A stretch of 64,000 bases of DNA, from the NCBI RefSeq assembly GCF_007751715.1, contig NZ_CP036292.1, positions 434,001 through 498,000 of the forward strand, given 5' to 3'. Under the pieces are notes generated by a model, which saw only the letters and a list, made by a program, of their open reading frames with translations, did not search any database and was not told where the DNA came from. The position numbers and the translations under genes were made by a program. This DNA is from Rosistilla oblonga. Lineage in GTDB: Bacteria; Planctomycetota; Planctomycetia; Pirellulales; Pirellulaceae. Below, in pieces: positions 52,911 through 61,918 of the stretch (within the stretch, counting starts at the first letter, position 1; each line of letters opens with the position of its first letter).

Positions 52911-54453
52911 CTGTCGATTACCCACAAGTCATTGGTCTGGTCCGAAGGCTTGCCAGCAGAGGGCGAAGTCGAGCATTCGCCGCGTGCCTCGCCAGATCAC
53001 TTCGGCTCCCGGCGGACCGTCGCCTTGGCGGTGATTGTAGCCGCCAAGGGTCGCAAGGACCGGGATGAATTGTGACAGCTCAGGAGCTTGCTTTGGGGGA
53101 GCCGTCTTTTCCACCACTTTCCAGACCGACTTCCATTCCGCTTCGCTGAAGACGACATCACAGGGAAGCTCTGGACACTCGCGGCCTAAGAAGGTCACAA
53201 ACATGATCCGCCATGCGATTACTTTGTAAAACATCAACGCGCGGATCAGTCGGTCTCTCGCTTCGAGTTGAATCTCTTCGACCCGGCAGCCAGTTTTGAA
53301 AACTCGAAAGAATACTTCGATTGGCCAACGAGCCACATACAAATCCACAATCCGCAGCGTCTGGGCAATCGTGTCGACCGGCAGAGAACTCAGTAACAGC
53401 CAGTCGACTTCGGTTCCGTCGCCTGGGCCATCGATCTCGCTCACCCAAACGACACTGATCTCGACCGGCGGCATCGAAGACTGCTTGTTGTGTGGCGCAC
53501 GAAGAGTCATCCGCTTCGCTCGAATTTCTAACTTCGCAGTGCGTGCTTCACGGCCAGGGTGTTGTTTGTTTCCTGATCCTTTGGTTCGCTCGGGCGTTTG
53601 GGGAAGCTGGACTTCGCGGTAAGCGACCGGCTGGGCGGATGCGATTTCGGCACGCATTTTCTTATAAGCCGCAGGCCCGCCATCGGGGTCTTTCTCCGGC
53701 AACGAGCGTTTTCGCTGCGAGCGAATGACGAACTGAGCCGGTGTTTCATGCTGATCGGCTTCGACGAAAATGTCGTAGATGTCTCCTTCGCGATCGGCCA
53801 GCGAAACGATCTGAGTTTCAGGACATTTTCCGGCGATCTCGCAGGCCTTGCGATAACCATCGAGCCATCGTTGCCCTTCGCCGGTGTGTAGGGGTTGGCC
53901 TTCTCGCTTCTTGCTGGTGCCGAGCGCTTCTTTGTCGCGATCGTAGAACTTAACACCGACCACCCCGAGACAAAGTTTCTCCGGCGTGAAGGCGATGTGG
54001 GAATGATCGTAAAGTCCACGGCGGCCTAAGCGATCGAGATTGCGGACGCCTTCGGGCGGATGCGCGGTGTAGTCCAGTTCGGTGGTATCTTGTGCGATGC
54101 AAACGGTGTCTTGGGCTTTGATTCGTTGGAGTGTCTTTTCAGCGTGAGCCCCGAGAATGGCTTCGGGATCGACGTTGGGGTTATCGAATAGACGGTAGGC
54201 GGCTTTGGTTTCGTCCCAGCCACTGCAAGCTTCGTTGATACTGGCCGAAGGGTTGGCCGCCAGCGAGGCGAGCAACGCTTCGGCTCGATCGTTGAGACGT
54301 TTGTCTCCAAGTTGAATATCTTGAAATTCGTATGCGATACTGGTCGGTTGCATGCTTTCACCTTAAGATTTCATTGTGCAAAATGAAATACTACAAGCGC
54401 AAATACCGTGCCAAAACGAGCTGTTTTTGCGGCGACTTGTGGGTAATCAACAG
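52911..54453 (-). mobile_element. IS4-family (IS50-like) insertion sequence, copy 3, 1543 bp, inverted
   Basis: Ends at 52911-52930 and 54434-54453; transposase on the minus strand. Target copies are GAGGTTACGAG at 52900-52910 and 54454-54464, both perfect. It is the same length as the other two copies and nearly identical. It separates two SGNH hydrolase genes. Confidence 0.95.
52929..54353 (-). CDS. IS4-family transposase, Tn5-like, copy 3
   Basis: A 474-residue protein, intact, with catalytic motifs unchanged. Small differences from the other copies include KEALGTSKK, AAYKKMRAE, QTPERTKG and NHRQGDG. Its start is the ATG at 54353, preceded by AAGGTGA. Confidence 0.95.
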   Translation of the reverse strand: MQPTSIAYEFQDIQLGDKRLNDRAEALLASLAANPSASINEACSGWDETKAAYRLFDNPNVDPEAILGAHAEKTLQRIKAQDTVCIAQDTTELDYTAHPPEGVRNLDRLGRRGLYDHSHIAFTPEKLCLGVVGVKFYDRDKEALGTSKKREGQPLHTGEGQRWLDGYRKACEIAGKCPETQIVSLADREGDIYDIFVEADQHETPAQFVIRSQRKRSLPEKDPDGGPAAYKKMRAEIASAQPVAYREVQLPQTPERTKGSGNKQHPGREARTAKLEIRAKRMTLRAPHNKQSSMPPVEISVVWVSEIDGPGDGTEVDWLLLSSLPVDTIAQTLRIVDLYVARWPIEVFFRVFKTGCRVEEIQLEARDRLIRALMFYKVIAWRIMFVTFLGRECPELPCDVVFSEAEWKSVWKVVEKTAPPKQAPELSQFIPVLATLGGYNHRQGDGPPGAEVIWRGTRRMLDFALCWQAFGPDQ

Positions 54454-54559
54454 GAGGTTACGAGTCCTTTTGCATCAGCCCAAATCGCTGGGACTCGTAA
54501 CCTCGTCCACTACATCCCGCCGCAAATTCTTTCGACGGTCTGAGACTCCTTCGTTAAAC

Positions 54560-54640
54560 GGTATTGCGTCTAACCGCGAGCCCATCGGGCCGCGCGATCC
54601 TGGAAGCGCGGGGCGATGCCCGCGCGGTTGACCTAGGAAA
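54560..54640. repeat. GC-rich inverted repeat related to the 99-bp array
   Basis: CTAACCGCGAGCCCATCGGG with CCGCGCG is the reverse complement of the start of the 99-bp unit at 9868. It pairs partly with CGGGGCGATGCCCGCGCGGT further on. It abuts palindromic element copy 3 and the end of the second SGNH gene. Confidence 0.55.
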
Positions 54641-54646
54641 TTTCGT

Positions 54647-56296
54647 TCACTTTGTCGCTGGCGGATGCAGATCTCGGATGCCGTTTTTCAGGCTGTAGAG
54701 CTGCTTCACTTCGTCCTGGTCCAGAACGCGGTTGAATACGCCCAGGTCGTCCATGTGTCCGACGTAAGACGCACCCAGAACGAGTAGCACCTGCGACGGA
54801 TCCCAGCCGAAGGTCAGGTCCCAGTTCTCGATCGCTCCTTGCAGTTCGCCGTTGATATACAAACGACCCGCTTGTGGTTTGCTCTTGTCGTTGACGTTCT
54901 CGAGAGTAAATACAACGTGCGTCCATTCTTCACGTGTGAACGGAGGGCGATCGACTTGCACCATCGGGCGTTTGTTAAATGGGATATCCGCCCAGGATAC
55001 ATTGTCGGGATTCCAGATATGGAACAGCGGGCGAATGGCATAACGGAAATAACGTGGCGTTTCATCTTTTGAGAACTCAAGGAAGATGAACCCCTTTTTC
55101 CCGTTGTCGCCAACGATCTGGATTGGATCGCAGTAGCCGGGCTCGAGGTCCAAGTCTGGATTCAATTTCAACCAGACCGAAACGGTGGTGCTCCAATTGT
55201 CGTCGCTGTAACCAAGGACACCGCCGTCTTTAAATGTAGGCTGAAAACCGCTCTTCTTTGGGAAATGCAACGCACCTCCAAATCGCCCAGCCTCAGGAAG
55301 AAGCTTTGCGTCGTCGTTCGCTTCGACACGAAGCAACTTTCCGCTTCGCCGGACGTAACAAATCTTGTCGCCGGTCGAGAAGTCCGCGTCCAAGCCCTCG
55401 TCGAATGAAGCGTGCAGTGTCAGAGCGGAAGCGAGTTTTCCGTTTGGAAGAGTGTGAGCACCTTTGGGTGCATCGGCTCGCATGATGGTCGCCAGATACT
55501 TCGCCGTTTCGTCGGCGATGACGTTGTAGCCAGCGAGGTTGGGATGTCTGTCGCCATACCAACCGGGCAAGTGCCCCAGGACCGAATCGAGTTCATTGTC
55601 TATGACGACGACGCGTCCTCCTCTAATGAACGGTGCCACCAGTTCCTGGTACTTGTCTGGCACTCTTTCCGTAGGGTATCGGCGGTAGTTGAGCATGTTG
55701 GGACCGTTGGCCAATTCCGCCGAGTACCGCGGGTAGATGTCGAAGACTTCCAGCTTTTCTTTCTCCGCGACCTGCCTGACCAGATCGTTGATTTGATTGC
55801 AGCCCTCTTCGTTCCCGTAGGGGATCACCGTCATAGGAATCAGCAATGCCTGGGGATGATCCTTGCGGAGGCGGTCGATGAGTTCGTGGAAGTGCTTCGG
55901 GAATTCCTCCGCGAAGTTTTCAACTCGAACGCGATCGTTCAGGCCGTAGCGAATGAAGATGTAGTCGAGTCCGGGAAGCTTTGCGACGTCGCGATCGTAG
56001 CGACCCGAATCGATGAGGCGGCGAATGTATTCACCGCCGACACCTGAGTTGATGACTTGGCTGGGAGGAAGATCTTTTTCGGCTGCGAGCAATTGCTCGA
56101 TCACCGATTCAAGGTGAGGGCCTTCCGGTTTGATCAGCCTTGGAATGCTCCCTTCGGTCGTGCTGTCACCGAGCAGGAGGATCTGAACTTTGCCTTCATG
56201 CTTCGCCAATGCGACGGAAGTTAGCATCGCGATGGCGACTGCAAAGCTGAGGATTGGGACGGTTCGTCGAATCAGATACTGGATGGGACTACTCAT
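54647..56296 (-). CDS. Exported SGNH hydrolase with LamG-like C-terminal domain
   Basis: A 549-residue protein from the ATG at 56296, with a signal region (RRTVPILSFAVAIAMLTSVA). The SGNH domain shows ILLLGDSTTEGSIPR (catalytic Ser), NSGVGGEYIRRL, IRYGLNDRV and GDRHPNLAGYN (catalytic His). From about residue 300 a LamG/concanavalin-like domain follows: LTLHASFDEGLDADFSTGDK, WSTTVSVWLKLNPDL, EEWTHVVFTLENVND, GRLYINGELQG and YVGHMDDLGVFNRVLDQDE. This is typical of Planctomycete enzymes acting on sulfated or acetylated polysaccharides. The exact substrate is unknown. Confidence 0.9.
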   Translation of the reverse strand: MSSPIQYLIRRTVPILSFAVAIAMLTSVALAKHEGKVQILLLGDSTTEGSIPRLIKPEGPHLESVIEQLLAAEKDLPPSQVINSGVGGEYIRRLIDSGRYDRDVAKLPGLDYIFIRYGLNDRVRVENFAEEFPKHFHELIDRLRKDHPQALLIPMTVIPYGNEEGCNQINDLVRQVAEKEKLEVFDIYPRYSAELANGPNMLNYRRYPTERVPDKYQELVAPFIRGGRVVVIDNELDSVLGHLPGWYGDRHPNLAGYNVIADETAKYLATIMRADAPKGAHTLPNGKLASALTLHASFDEGLDADFSTGDKICYVRRSGKLLRVEANDDAKLLPEAGRFGGALHFPKKSGFQPTFKDGGVLGYSDDNWSTTVSVWLKLNPDLDLEPGYCDPIQIVGDNGKKGFIFLEFSKDETPRYFRYAIRPLFHIWNPDNVSWADIPFNKRPMVQVDRPPFTREEWTHVVFTLENVNDKSKPQAGRLYINGELQGAIENWDLTFGWDPSQVLLVLGASYVGHMDDLGVFNRVLDQDEVKQLYSLKNGIRDLHPPATK

Positions 56297-56900
56297 GGGG
56301 CGGGATCTCTTTGGTGAGTTTGGTGGCGGGCGGGGCGAGAGCGTGACCGTAATGGCTTCTGCTTCGCAGGACGAATTGAAATCATATTGCCTGCGATGGC
56401 TCTTGTCACGGAATTCGGCAGGCATCGCCAGGGCTATTCAGTGTTTCAATTTGAGGTATCAGCCGCCACGCGCTAGCAGCTTGTCGGTTTAATCAGCCGA
56501 TTGGGCGTTAGCCCCGGTTCCGTTGCCACTAAACCGGGGCTAACGCCCAAACGGCTAATGCAAGGAAGCTCGTTGTGACTAAACCGACAAGCCGCTAGCG
56601 CGTGGCGGCTAATTTGCCTAAGCACAAACGGCTGATTAGCCGTGCAGGCATCGCCATTGCCCAGGCCGGGATTCTGCTTGCAGAGCTCGGTTTGCTTGGT
56701 CTGGGGTAGGCGAATCGCCTGTTTTTCGGGCCTTGCGGGGACTTTTCGGTGGCGGAGCCGAAGCGGTTTGGGATCGTATTGTTCCGGTTTTGCCGGTTGC
56801 TCGCGTCGACCGGGCTTGCTTCATGCAAGCGTTCGAATCGGTCGATTCATAACAACACATCGCCCGTTTATCGAACCAACGTCTTTGCGAGGATCGCGCC
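56297..56900. other. 604-base gene-free region with a large cruciform
   Basis: Positions 56297-56460 are upstream of the SGNH-LamG gene and presumably hold its promoter. A long nested inverted repeat occupies 56461-56609 (separate entry), then a small palindrome CGGCTGATTAGCCG near 56629-56642. Up to 56900 nothing gene-like is seen; the promoter of the small secreted protein should lie there. Confidence 0.5.
56461..56609. repeat. Three-tier nested inverted repeat (149 bp)
   Basis: Outer arms 56461-56477 and 56593-56609 (17 bp perfect). Middle arms GCTTGTCGGTTTA / TAAACCGACAAGC (56479-56491 and 56580-56592). Inner arms TTGGGCGTTAGCCCCGGTT / its complement (56501-56519 and 56532-56550, 19 bp perfect). 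Only short unpaired parts remain, so the DNA or its RNA could fold to one long rod. Confidence 0.85.
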
Positions 56901-57308
56901 GTGTTAGCAAGAATTGCCTGTCTCTCGTTGCTCGCGCTGAGTGCTGTCCCCGCGTTTGCGGATCATCCCTACGGTAGCCTCGACCTGCCGCGGGTCGAGC
57001 TGTTCGATTGGGTCGAACGCATCGAGCCGCTGTCGTATCGGGCTCGTTACAATCGGCCGCGCTACGTTGGCGGTAAGATCGCGTTTTACATCGCGCCAAG
57101 CAGCCAAGGGGCGATGTCGTGGCACGAGAACGTGCACAACGGAAACTACCGAAATCACGCCGGGCCGACGATTAAGAAGTACTATTATCCCAAGCCATGG
57201 GAAGCATTGCAGGTCGGTCCCCGCAGCGCCACACAGGGGCAATACAAAGTGCTCGATGTCAGTCCGGCCGAAGTTGAATCGGTGATCATCGAACCGCCAG
57301 CCAATTAA
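56901..57308 (+). CDS. Small secreted protein of unknown function
   Basis: A 135-residue protein starting at GTG, with a Sec signal peptide (MLARIACLSLLALSAVPAFA, mature from about residue 21). The mature part is rich in Tyr, Pro and Arg (RYNRPRYVGGKIAFYIAPSS, NYRNHAGPTIKKYYYPKPWE). No family is recognised. A clear ribosome site is not seen; the GTG is chosen because it directly begins the signal peptide. The next gene converges on it. Confidence 0.7.
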   Translation: MLARIACLSLLALSAVPAFADHPYGSLDLPRVELFDWVERIEPLSYRARYNRPRYVGGKIAFYIAPSSQGAMSWHENVHNGNYRNHAGPTIKKYYYPKPWEALQVGPRSATQGQYKVLDVSPAEVESVIIEPPAN

Positions 57309-57467
57309 TTGGCAGATCGCATCGCCATCACGCGTTTCCTAAGTTGACGAAAAATCGCTCTGCCGGTTTACACCCGCAGCTAGTTGCTGCCGCCGCTTCG
57401 CGGCTGTGGATCCTAATCGCGAAGCGATGACAGCGTTTAGCCATGAGCGTCAGCTCGTGGACCCGAG

Positions 57468-58532
57468 CTACTTCGGTTGCAGTTCGCTCAGCCGGAGTGT
57501 TTTTTCTAGCTGGGCTTTTCCCGCCAGATCGCGGACCTCGATCGTCACGGTTGGATCGGGGGCGTCCCAGTCGATGGAGATGACGCCAAAGTTTTCTGCG
57601 TGGTAGGTTTGCTTGATCGCCCGAAAGCGGTTGCGAGTTGGCGTTCCACGCGGGTGCTTCTGGTTGAAGCTGCTGGAAGTTGCGTCCAACAGTGGGTACG
57701 CGGCACCATCGCTTGCGACAGACATTTCGGCCCAGTGTCGGTCGCCGCTGACAAAGATCACACCGCCGGCGGCAGTGCTTTGCACTAGATCAAACAGACG
57801 CGCTTGTTCGTGCGGCAGATTGGCCCAGGTTTCTTGGCCAGCCGATTCGGCAACCACTTGCATCCCCGACGCAATCACGCGCAAGTCCGCTGGCATGCGA
57901 AGCTGCTCTTCCAGCCACTTCCACTGCGCTTCGCCCAAGATCGTCTTCTGCGGATCGTTGTCCGGAACATAGGGGCCGCCCAGTTGGCGAGGCCCTGTCT
58001 TCAGCGGCGAGCGAAAGTATCGCGTGTCCAGCATGATCACCTGCAATCGTTTTCCCGGCGGCCCAAATCGTTTCGCTTCGTAAATGCCGGGTCGCTGGCG
58101 TTTCGGTGAATCGGCCGGTTCGCCCCAGAAATCGAGAAACGCTTGTTGGGCGGCAACGCGCTGTGGGTAGGTCGCACCGCCATCGTTTACCCCGTAATCG
58201 TGATCGTCCCATGTTGCCATCACTTGGCATTCCGACGTCAAAGCCTTGAACCCATCGTTGCTTGCCAGCTTGGCGTACTTCGCTCGCATCACATCCATGT
58301 CCGATGTGTCGGCGTAAATGTTGTCACCCAGGAACAGCAGCAGTTCGGGCTCGGTTTGCGACATGACGGGGAAGATCGGCGTCGGATCATCCTGCTTGAT
58401 ACAAGATCCAAACAAGACACGGCGAATTGCCGTATCGGTCGACGCCTTATCAGCGGGTTGCTCGGCTGAAACAACCAGCGGGGCAAGGATCAGCAAACCA
58501 ATGAAACATGGATTCCAAATACGCGACATCAT
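57468..58532 (-). CDS. PhoD-like metallophosphatase, exported
   Basis: A 354-residue protein from the ATG at 58532, with signal segment CFIGLLILAPLVVSA. Metal-site motifs are FGSCIKQDDPTPIF, LFLGDNIYADT, ATWDDHDYGVNDGG and VIFVSGDRHWAE, the last with the His-containing metal box. This is the PhoD/alkaline phosphatase D pattern, usually a phosphodiesterase or phosphomonoesterase. Its length is shorter than Bacillus PhoD, as is usual in Planctomycetes. It is divergent from the DUF1592 gene at 58913, with 380 bases between. Confidence 0.9.
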   Translation of the reverse strand: MMSRIWNPCFIGLLILAPLVVSAEQPADKASTDTAIRRVLFGSCIKQDDPTPIFPVMSQTEPELLLFLGDNIYADTSDMDVMRAKYAKLASNDGFKALTSECQVMATWDDHDYGVNDGGATYPQRVAAQQAFLDFWGEPADSPKRQRPGIYEAKRFGPPGKRLQVIMLDTRYFRSPLKTGPRQLGGPYVPDNDPQKTILGEAQWKWLEEQLRMPADLRVIASGMQVVAESAGQETWANLPHEQARLFDLVQSTAAGGVIFVSGDRHWAEMSVASDGAAYPLLDATSSSFNQKHPRGTPTRNRFRAIKQTYHAENFGVISIDWDAPDPTVTIEVRDLAGKAQLEKTLRLSELQPK

Positions 58533-58912
58533 ATGTTTTGCCGATCGGACAAGATGTGAGAAATCTGTGAAGCTAAGAAGAAACCGACATCGCGTCGGCA
58601 TCCTGCCTGCGTGTGCCGATGGCAGATTTTAGTGCAACGCGAATTGGTTTTGTACCTGCGCAGGTTAATCGCCGCAGGTCTGTGGAGTGTTTGTGATTCG
58701 GCAGATTAGCTGGCACTCGCTAGTTCAGCGTTGTCCAGGGAAGCCGGGTGCTAGCCCGTGCTAGCTGATACTTCCAGTTGAAACCGTGAGGTGCGTTGGT
58801 TTTAAGCGATTTCCAGCTGGCTTGCCATTTTGGAGTCGGGTAGGATGGTGGTTCTCGCCGCCGACTTTATCGGCCCTTTCCTGCCCCACTTTCCGCTCAA
58901 TCGAAACATGTG
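58533..58912. other. Divergent promoter region between PhoD-like and DUF1592 genes
   Basis: No plausible gene. A small inverted repeat built on TGCTAGCCCGTGCTAGC lies near 58750-58767. Both divergent promoters should be here, but no clear -35/-10 pair was identified. Confidence 0.4.
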
Positions 58913-61900
58913 ATGCTCGCGATACGTCGATTCACATTCTGCTTGTTCCTGCTAGCTTGCGGCATGGTCGCGGGAGCGGAATCGCTGCAGTCCACGTTCA
59001 AAGAAGCCGTGCTGCCGGTTGTGCAAGCCAATTGTCTGGAGTGCCACAACCAGGAGACGACCGAGGGCGATCTCGATTTGAGTGCCGATACCGATCTCGC
59101 GTCGGTCGTGAAGAACTTCCGTCGTTGGTCGATTGTTCTGGATCGCATGGAAGCTGGCGACATGCCGCCCGAAGATGCGGATCACCAACCGACAGCGGCC
59201 GAGCGAGCCGCGGTGATCGCGTGGATCCAACAGGTCAGGACCGCCGAAGCGGAGCGGACTCAGGGCGACCCTGGCATCGTTTTGCCGCATCGGCTCAGTA
59301 GCAATGAATACAACTACACGATCCGCGATCTGACGGGTGTGGACATCCAACCGGCAGCCTCGTTTCCGGTCGATCCCGCCAACGAAGCGGGCTTCGATAA
59401 CTCGGGTGAATCGCTCAGCATGTCGCCTGCTCTGCTGAAAAAGTACCTCGCTGCGGCAACGATTGTCTCCGAACATTTGGCGCTGACGCCCCGTGGATTC
59501 GAGTTTGCACCGCACCCGGTCATCACCCCCACCGATCGCGATAAGTTTTGTGTTAACCGCATCATCGATTTCTATCGGAAACAGCGGACCGATTACGCCG
59601 ACTTCTTTGAGTTGCTGTGGCGATATCAAAATCGCGAGACGCTCGGAATGGCGGATCGGACGCTCGAGCAATTAGCCGATCAAAGCGGTCTGAGTCAGCG
59701 GTACAGCCGAACGCTGTATCAACTTTTGTGCGAGCCAGACGAAAGCGACGCCGGCGGGGAGATCGGGCCGATCGCAGCCCTCAAGCAGTTGATGAGTGAA
59801 CTTCCCGATGCGTCGACGCCTGAAAACGTGGCGGCTGCGGTGAAGGGTTGCCAGACGATGGCATCGTTTGTCTCGACCCTGCGATCATCGCTCGTGCCGG
59901 AAGTTGCAAACTTGACCTCTCCCGGGGTGCACAATGGTTCGCAGCCGTTGGTGCTTTGGAAGAATCGTCAGTTCGCTGCCAATCGACGTCGTTATGTCGG
60001 CGATACGCTCCCCGATGGCAGTTTTGGATTGCCCGATGATTCGAAGGCGGCGGAGTTGATGCAGGTGCCCGGCGAAGCGGGCGCGGCCCAGTATAAGGAA
60101 GCGTTGGGGGTGTTCTGCGATGTGTTCCCCGATGCATTTTTTGTTTCCGAGCGGGCCCGGGTGTATCTGGATCCGAAGAAAGAGAAAAAGTTGAAGGGGC
60201 GGTTTCTGAGTGCCGGGTTCCACAGCCAGATGGGATACTTTCGCGACGACGCGCCGCTGTACGACTTGATGCTTGATGACGCTCAGCAAAAGGAACTCGA
60301 CCGTCTGTGGTTGGAATTGGATTTTGTGACTTCGGCTCCGATGCGTCAGTATGCGGGCTTCATCTGGTTCGATCGGACGGATTCGCAGTTCATGCGAGAT
60401 CGTGTTTTCGATCGTTATCGGGCGGAGGACAAAGACAGCACTTCGGCAGAGAAAGTGGCTGGGCTGGCCGACGCATACTGCGAGAAAGCCGAAAGGTTGG
60501 GGGGCAGCGAGCAAGCGCTGGAGGTCATTCGGTTCTACTTTGACGATATGAATGCGACCTTCCGGCGACTCGAACAACTCAGCATCGATTCGCAGCCTCG
60601 GCAGCTCGATGCGTTGATCGAATTTGCTCAGCACGCCTACCGACGCCCTTTATCGAGCGATGAAGCCGCGTCGATTCGGTCGTTTTATGATTCCTTGCGG
60701 AGCGAGGAAAGGCTCAGCCACGAACAGGCGATTCGCGGTGGAGTGGTCGCCGTTTTGATGTCGCCTCATTTCTGTTACCGGATGGATTTGCCAAACGATG
60801 CTGTGGCCGGATTGGAGGCAGCGGACGCGGAGGTTCCCGCCATTGTGCCGTTGAGCGATTATTCGCTGGCCAGTCGGCTGAGCTACTTCCTGTGGTCGAG
60901 CCAACCCGATCGCGAACTGCTGGAACTGGCCAGTAAGGGACGGTTGCATGAACCGGAGGTGTTGAGCGAACAGTCGCGTCGGATGCTGAAGGACGATCGG
61001 GTCGAAGGGTTTGTCGTCGAGTTCACCGGCAATTGGTTAGACTTCCGTCGGTTCTCGGAGCACAACGGCGTCGACCGCCAGCGGTTTCCCGTGTTCACCG
61101 ATGAACTGCGTCAGGCGATGGCTGAAGAACCGCTCCGGTTCTGCCGCGATCTGATCGAACGCGACGGATCGGTGTTGGATTTTCTGTATGCCAAGCACAC
61201 GTTTGTGAACCCCGTTTTGGCCGAGCATTATGGCGCCGAAGTCGATTCATCGGGGGATGCGAACGAGTCCTGGAGTCGGTGGGATCAAGCGGGGCAGCGC
61301 CAGCGTGGTGGATTGTTACCGATGGCTGTTTTCTTAACACATAATTCGTCGGGGCTGCGAACGAGTCCGGTTCAGCGCGGCAATTGGCTGGTCCAGCGGA
61401 TCCTTGGTGAAAAGGTGCCCGCGCCGCCAGCGACGGTGCCCGATTTGCCCAGCGACGAATCGAAGCTTGGCGATCTAACGCTGCGGGAAGCGCTCGCGCG
61501 ACATCGCCAAGATGTTGCCTGTGCCGGATGCCACAACCGCATCGACTCGATGGGGCTGGTCTTCGAGGGTTACGGCCCCATCGGCGAACTTCGCAATTTC
61601 GATATGGGCGGCCGCGCGATCGATGACTCGGCGGTCTTCCCCAATGACCGCAAAGGGAACGGACTGGCGGGCGTGCTCCAGTATATTCGCGATGCCCGCC
61701 AAGAGGATTTCGTTGACAATCTGTGTCGAAAGCTGTTGGCCTTTGCGCTCGGTCGGACGTTACAGCTATCGGACGAGTCGATTATTACCGACATGAAACA
61801 TAGGCTCGCTGGCAACGACTATCGATTCAGTTCGATGGTCGATGCGATCGTGACGAGTCCCGCATTTTTGAACAAACGTATTCGCATTTCTCTCGACGAA

Positions 61901-61918
61901 ACGGTGGCAATTCCATGA
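58913..61918 (+). CDS. Exported cytochrome-c-like DUF1592 protein, second copy
   Basis: A 1001-residue protein from the ATG at 58913 (a GTG directly before it is also possible). Signal segment RRFTFCLFLLACGMVAGA. The haem motif CLECH is near residue 46, with a possible distal Met in AGDMPPED. Then follow LSSNEYNYTIRDLTGVDIQP (DUF1587), a long middle region, LASRLSYFLWSSQPDRELLE (DUF1592), GGLLPMAVFLTHNSSGLRTS (DUF1588), CAGCHNRIDSMGLVFEGYGP and LLAFALGRTLQLSDES (DUF1585). Its stop overlaps the DUF1552 start by four bases. It is a distant paralogue of the protein at 36266. Confidence 0.93.
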   Translation: MLAIRRFTFCLFLLACGMVAGAESLQSTFKEAVLPVVQANCLECHNQETTEGDLDLSADTDLASVVKNFRRWSIVLDRMEAGDMPPEDADHQPTAAERAAVIAWIQQVRTAEAERTQGDPGIVLPHRLSSNEYNYTIRDLTGVDIQPAASFPVDPANEAGFDNSGESLSMSPALLKKYLAAATIVSEHLALTPRGFEFAPHPVITPTDRDKFCVNRIIDFYRKQRTDYADFFELLWRYQNRETLGMADRTLEQLADQSGLSQRYSRTLYQLLCEPDESDAGGEIGPIAALKQLMSELPDASTPENVAAAVKGCQTMASFVSTLRSSLVPEVANLTSPGVHNGSQPLVLWKNRQFAANRRRYVGDTLPDGSFGLPDDSKAAELMQVPGEAGAAQYKEALGVFCDVFPDAFFVSERARVYLDPKKEKKLKGRFLSAGFHSQMGYFRDDAPLYDLMLDDAQQKELDRLWLELDFVTSAPMRQYAGFIWFDRTDSQFMRDRVFDRYRAEDKDSTSAEKVAGLADAYCEKAERLGGSEQALEVIRFYFDDMNATFRRLEQLSIDSQPRQLDALIEFAQHAYRRPLSSDEAASIRSFYDSLRSEERLSHEQAIRGGVVAVLMSPHFCYRMDLPNDAVAGLEAADAEVPAIVPLSDYSLASRLSYFLWSSQPDRELLELASKGRLHEPEVLSEQSRRMLKDDRVEGFVVEFTGNWLDFRRFSEHNGVDRQRFPVFTDELRQAMAEEPLRFCRDLIERDGSVLDFLYAKHTFVNPVLAEHYGAEVDSSGDANESWSRWDQAGQRQRGGLLPMAVFLTHNSSGLRTSPVQRGNWLVQRILGEKVPAPPATVPDLPSDESKLGDLTLREALARHRQDVACAGCHNRIDSMGLVFEGYGPIGELRNFDMGGRAIDDSAVFPNDRKGNGLAGVLQYIRDARQEDFVDNLCRKLLAFALGRTLQLSDESIITDMKHRLAGNDYRFSSMVDAIVTSPAFLNKRIRISLDETVAIP

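Larger units (their letters stand above)
52862..54580. repeat. Palindromic element, copy 3, split by an IS
   Basis: Left arm 52891-52910 plus 54465-54467, loop 54468-54490, right arm 54491-54513, perfect pairing after removal of the IS and one target copy. Outer left GTTTAACCGTAATGCCGTTC starts at 52863; the right flank (ATCCCGCCGC...GACGGTCTGAGAC) matches copy 1. Element orientation is as in copy 1. Confidence 0.8.

Noticed and set aside
39239-54453. Composite transposon formed by IS copies 2 and 3
   Set aside because: Each IS has its own 11-bp target duplication within its own hairpin, so they came in separately; the genes between them look ordinary chromosomal.
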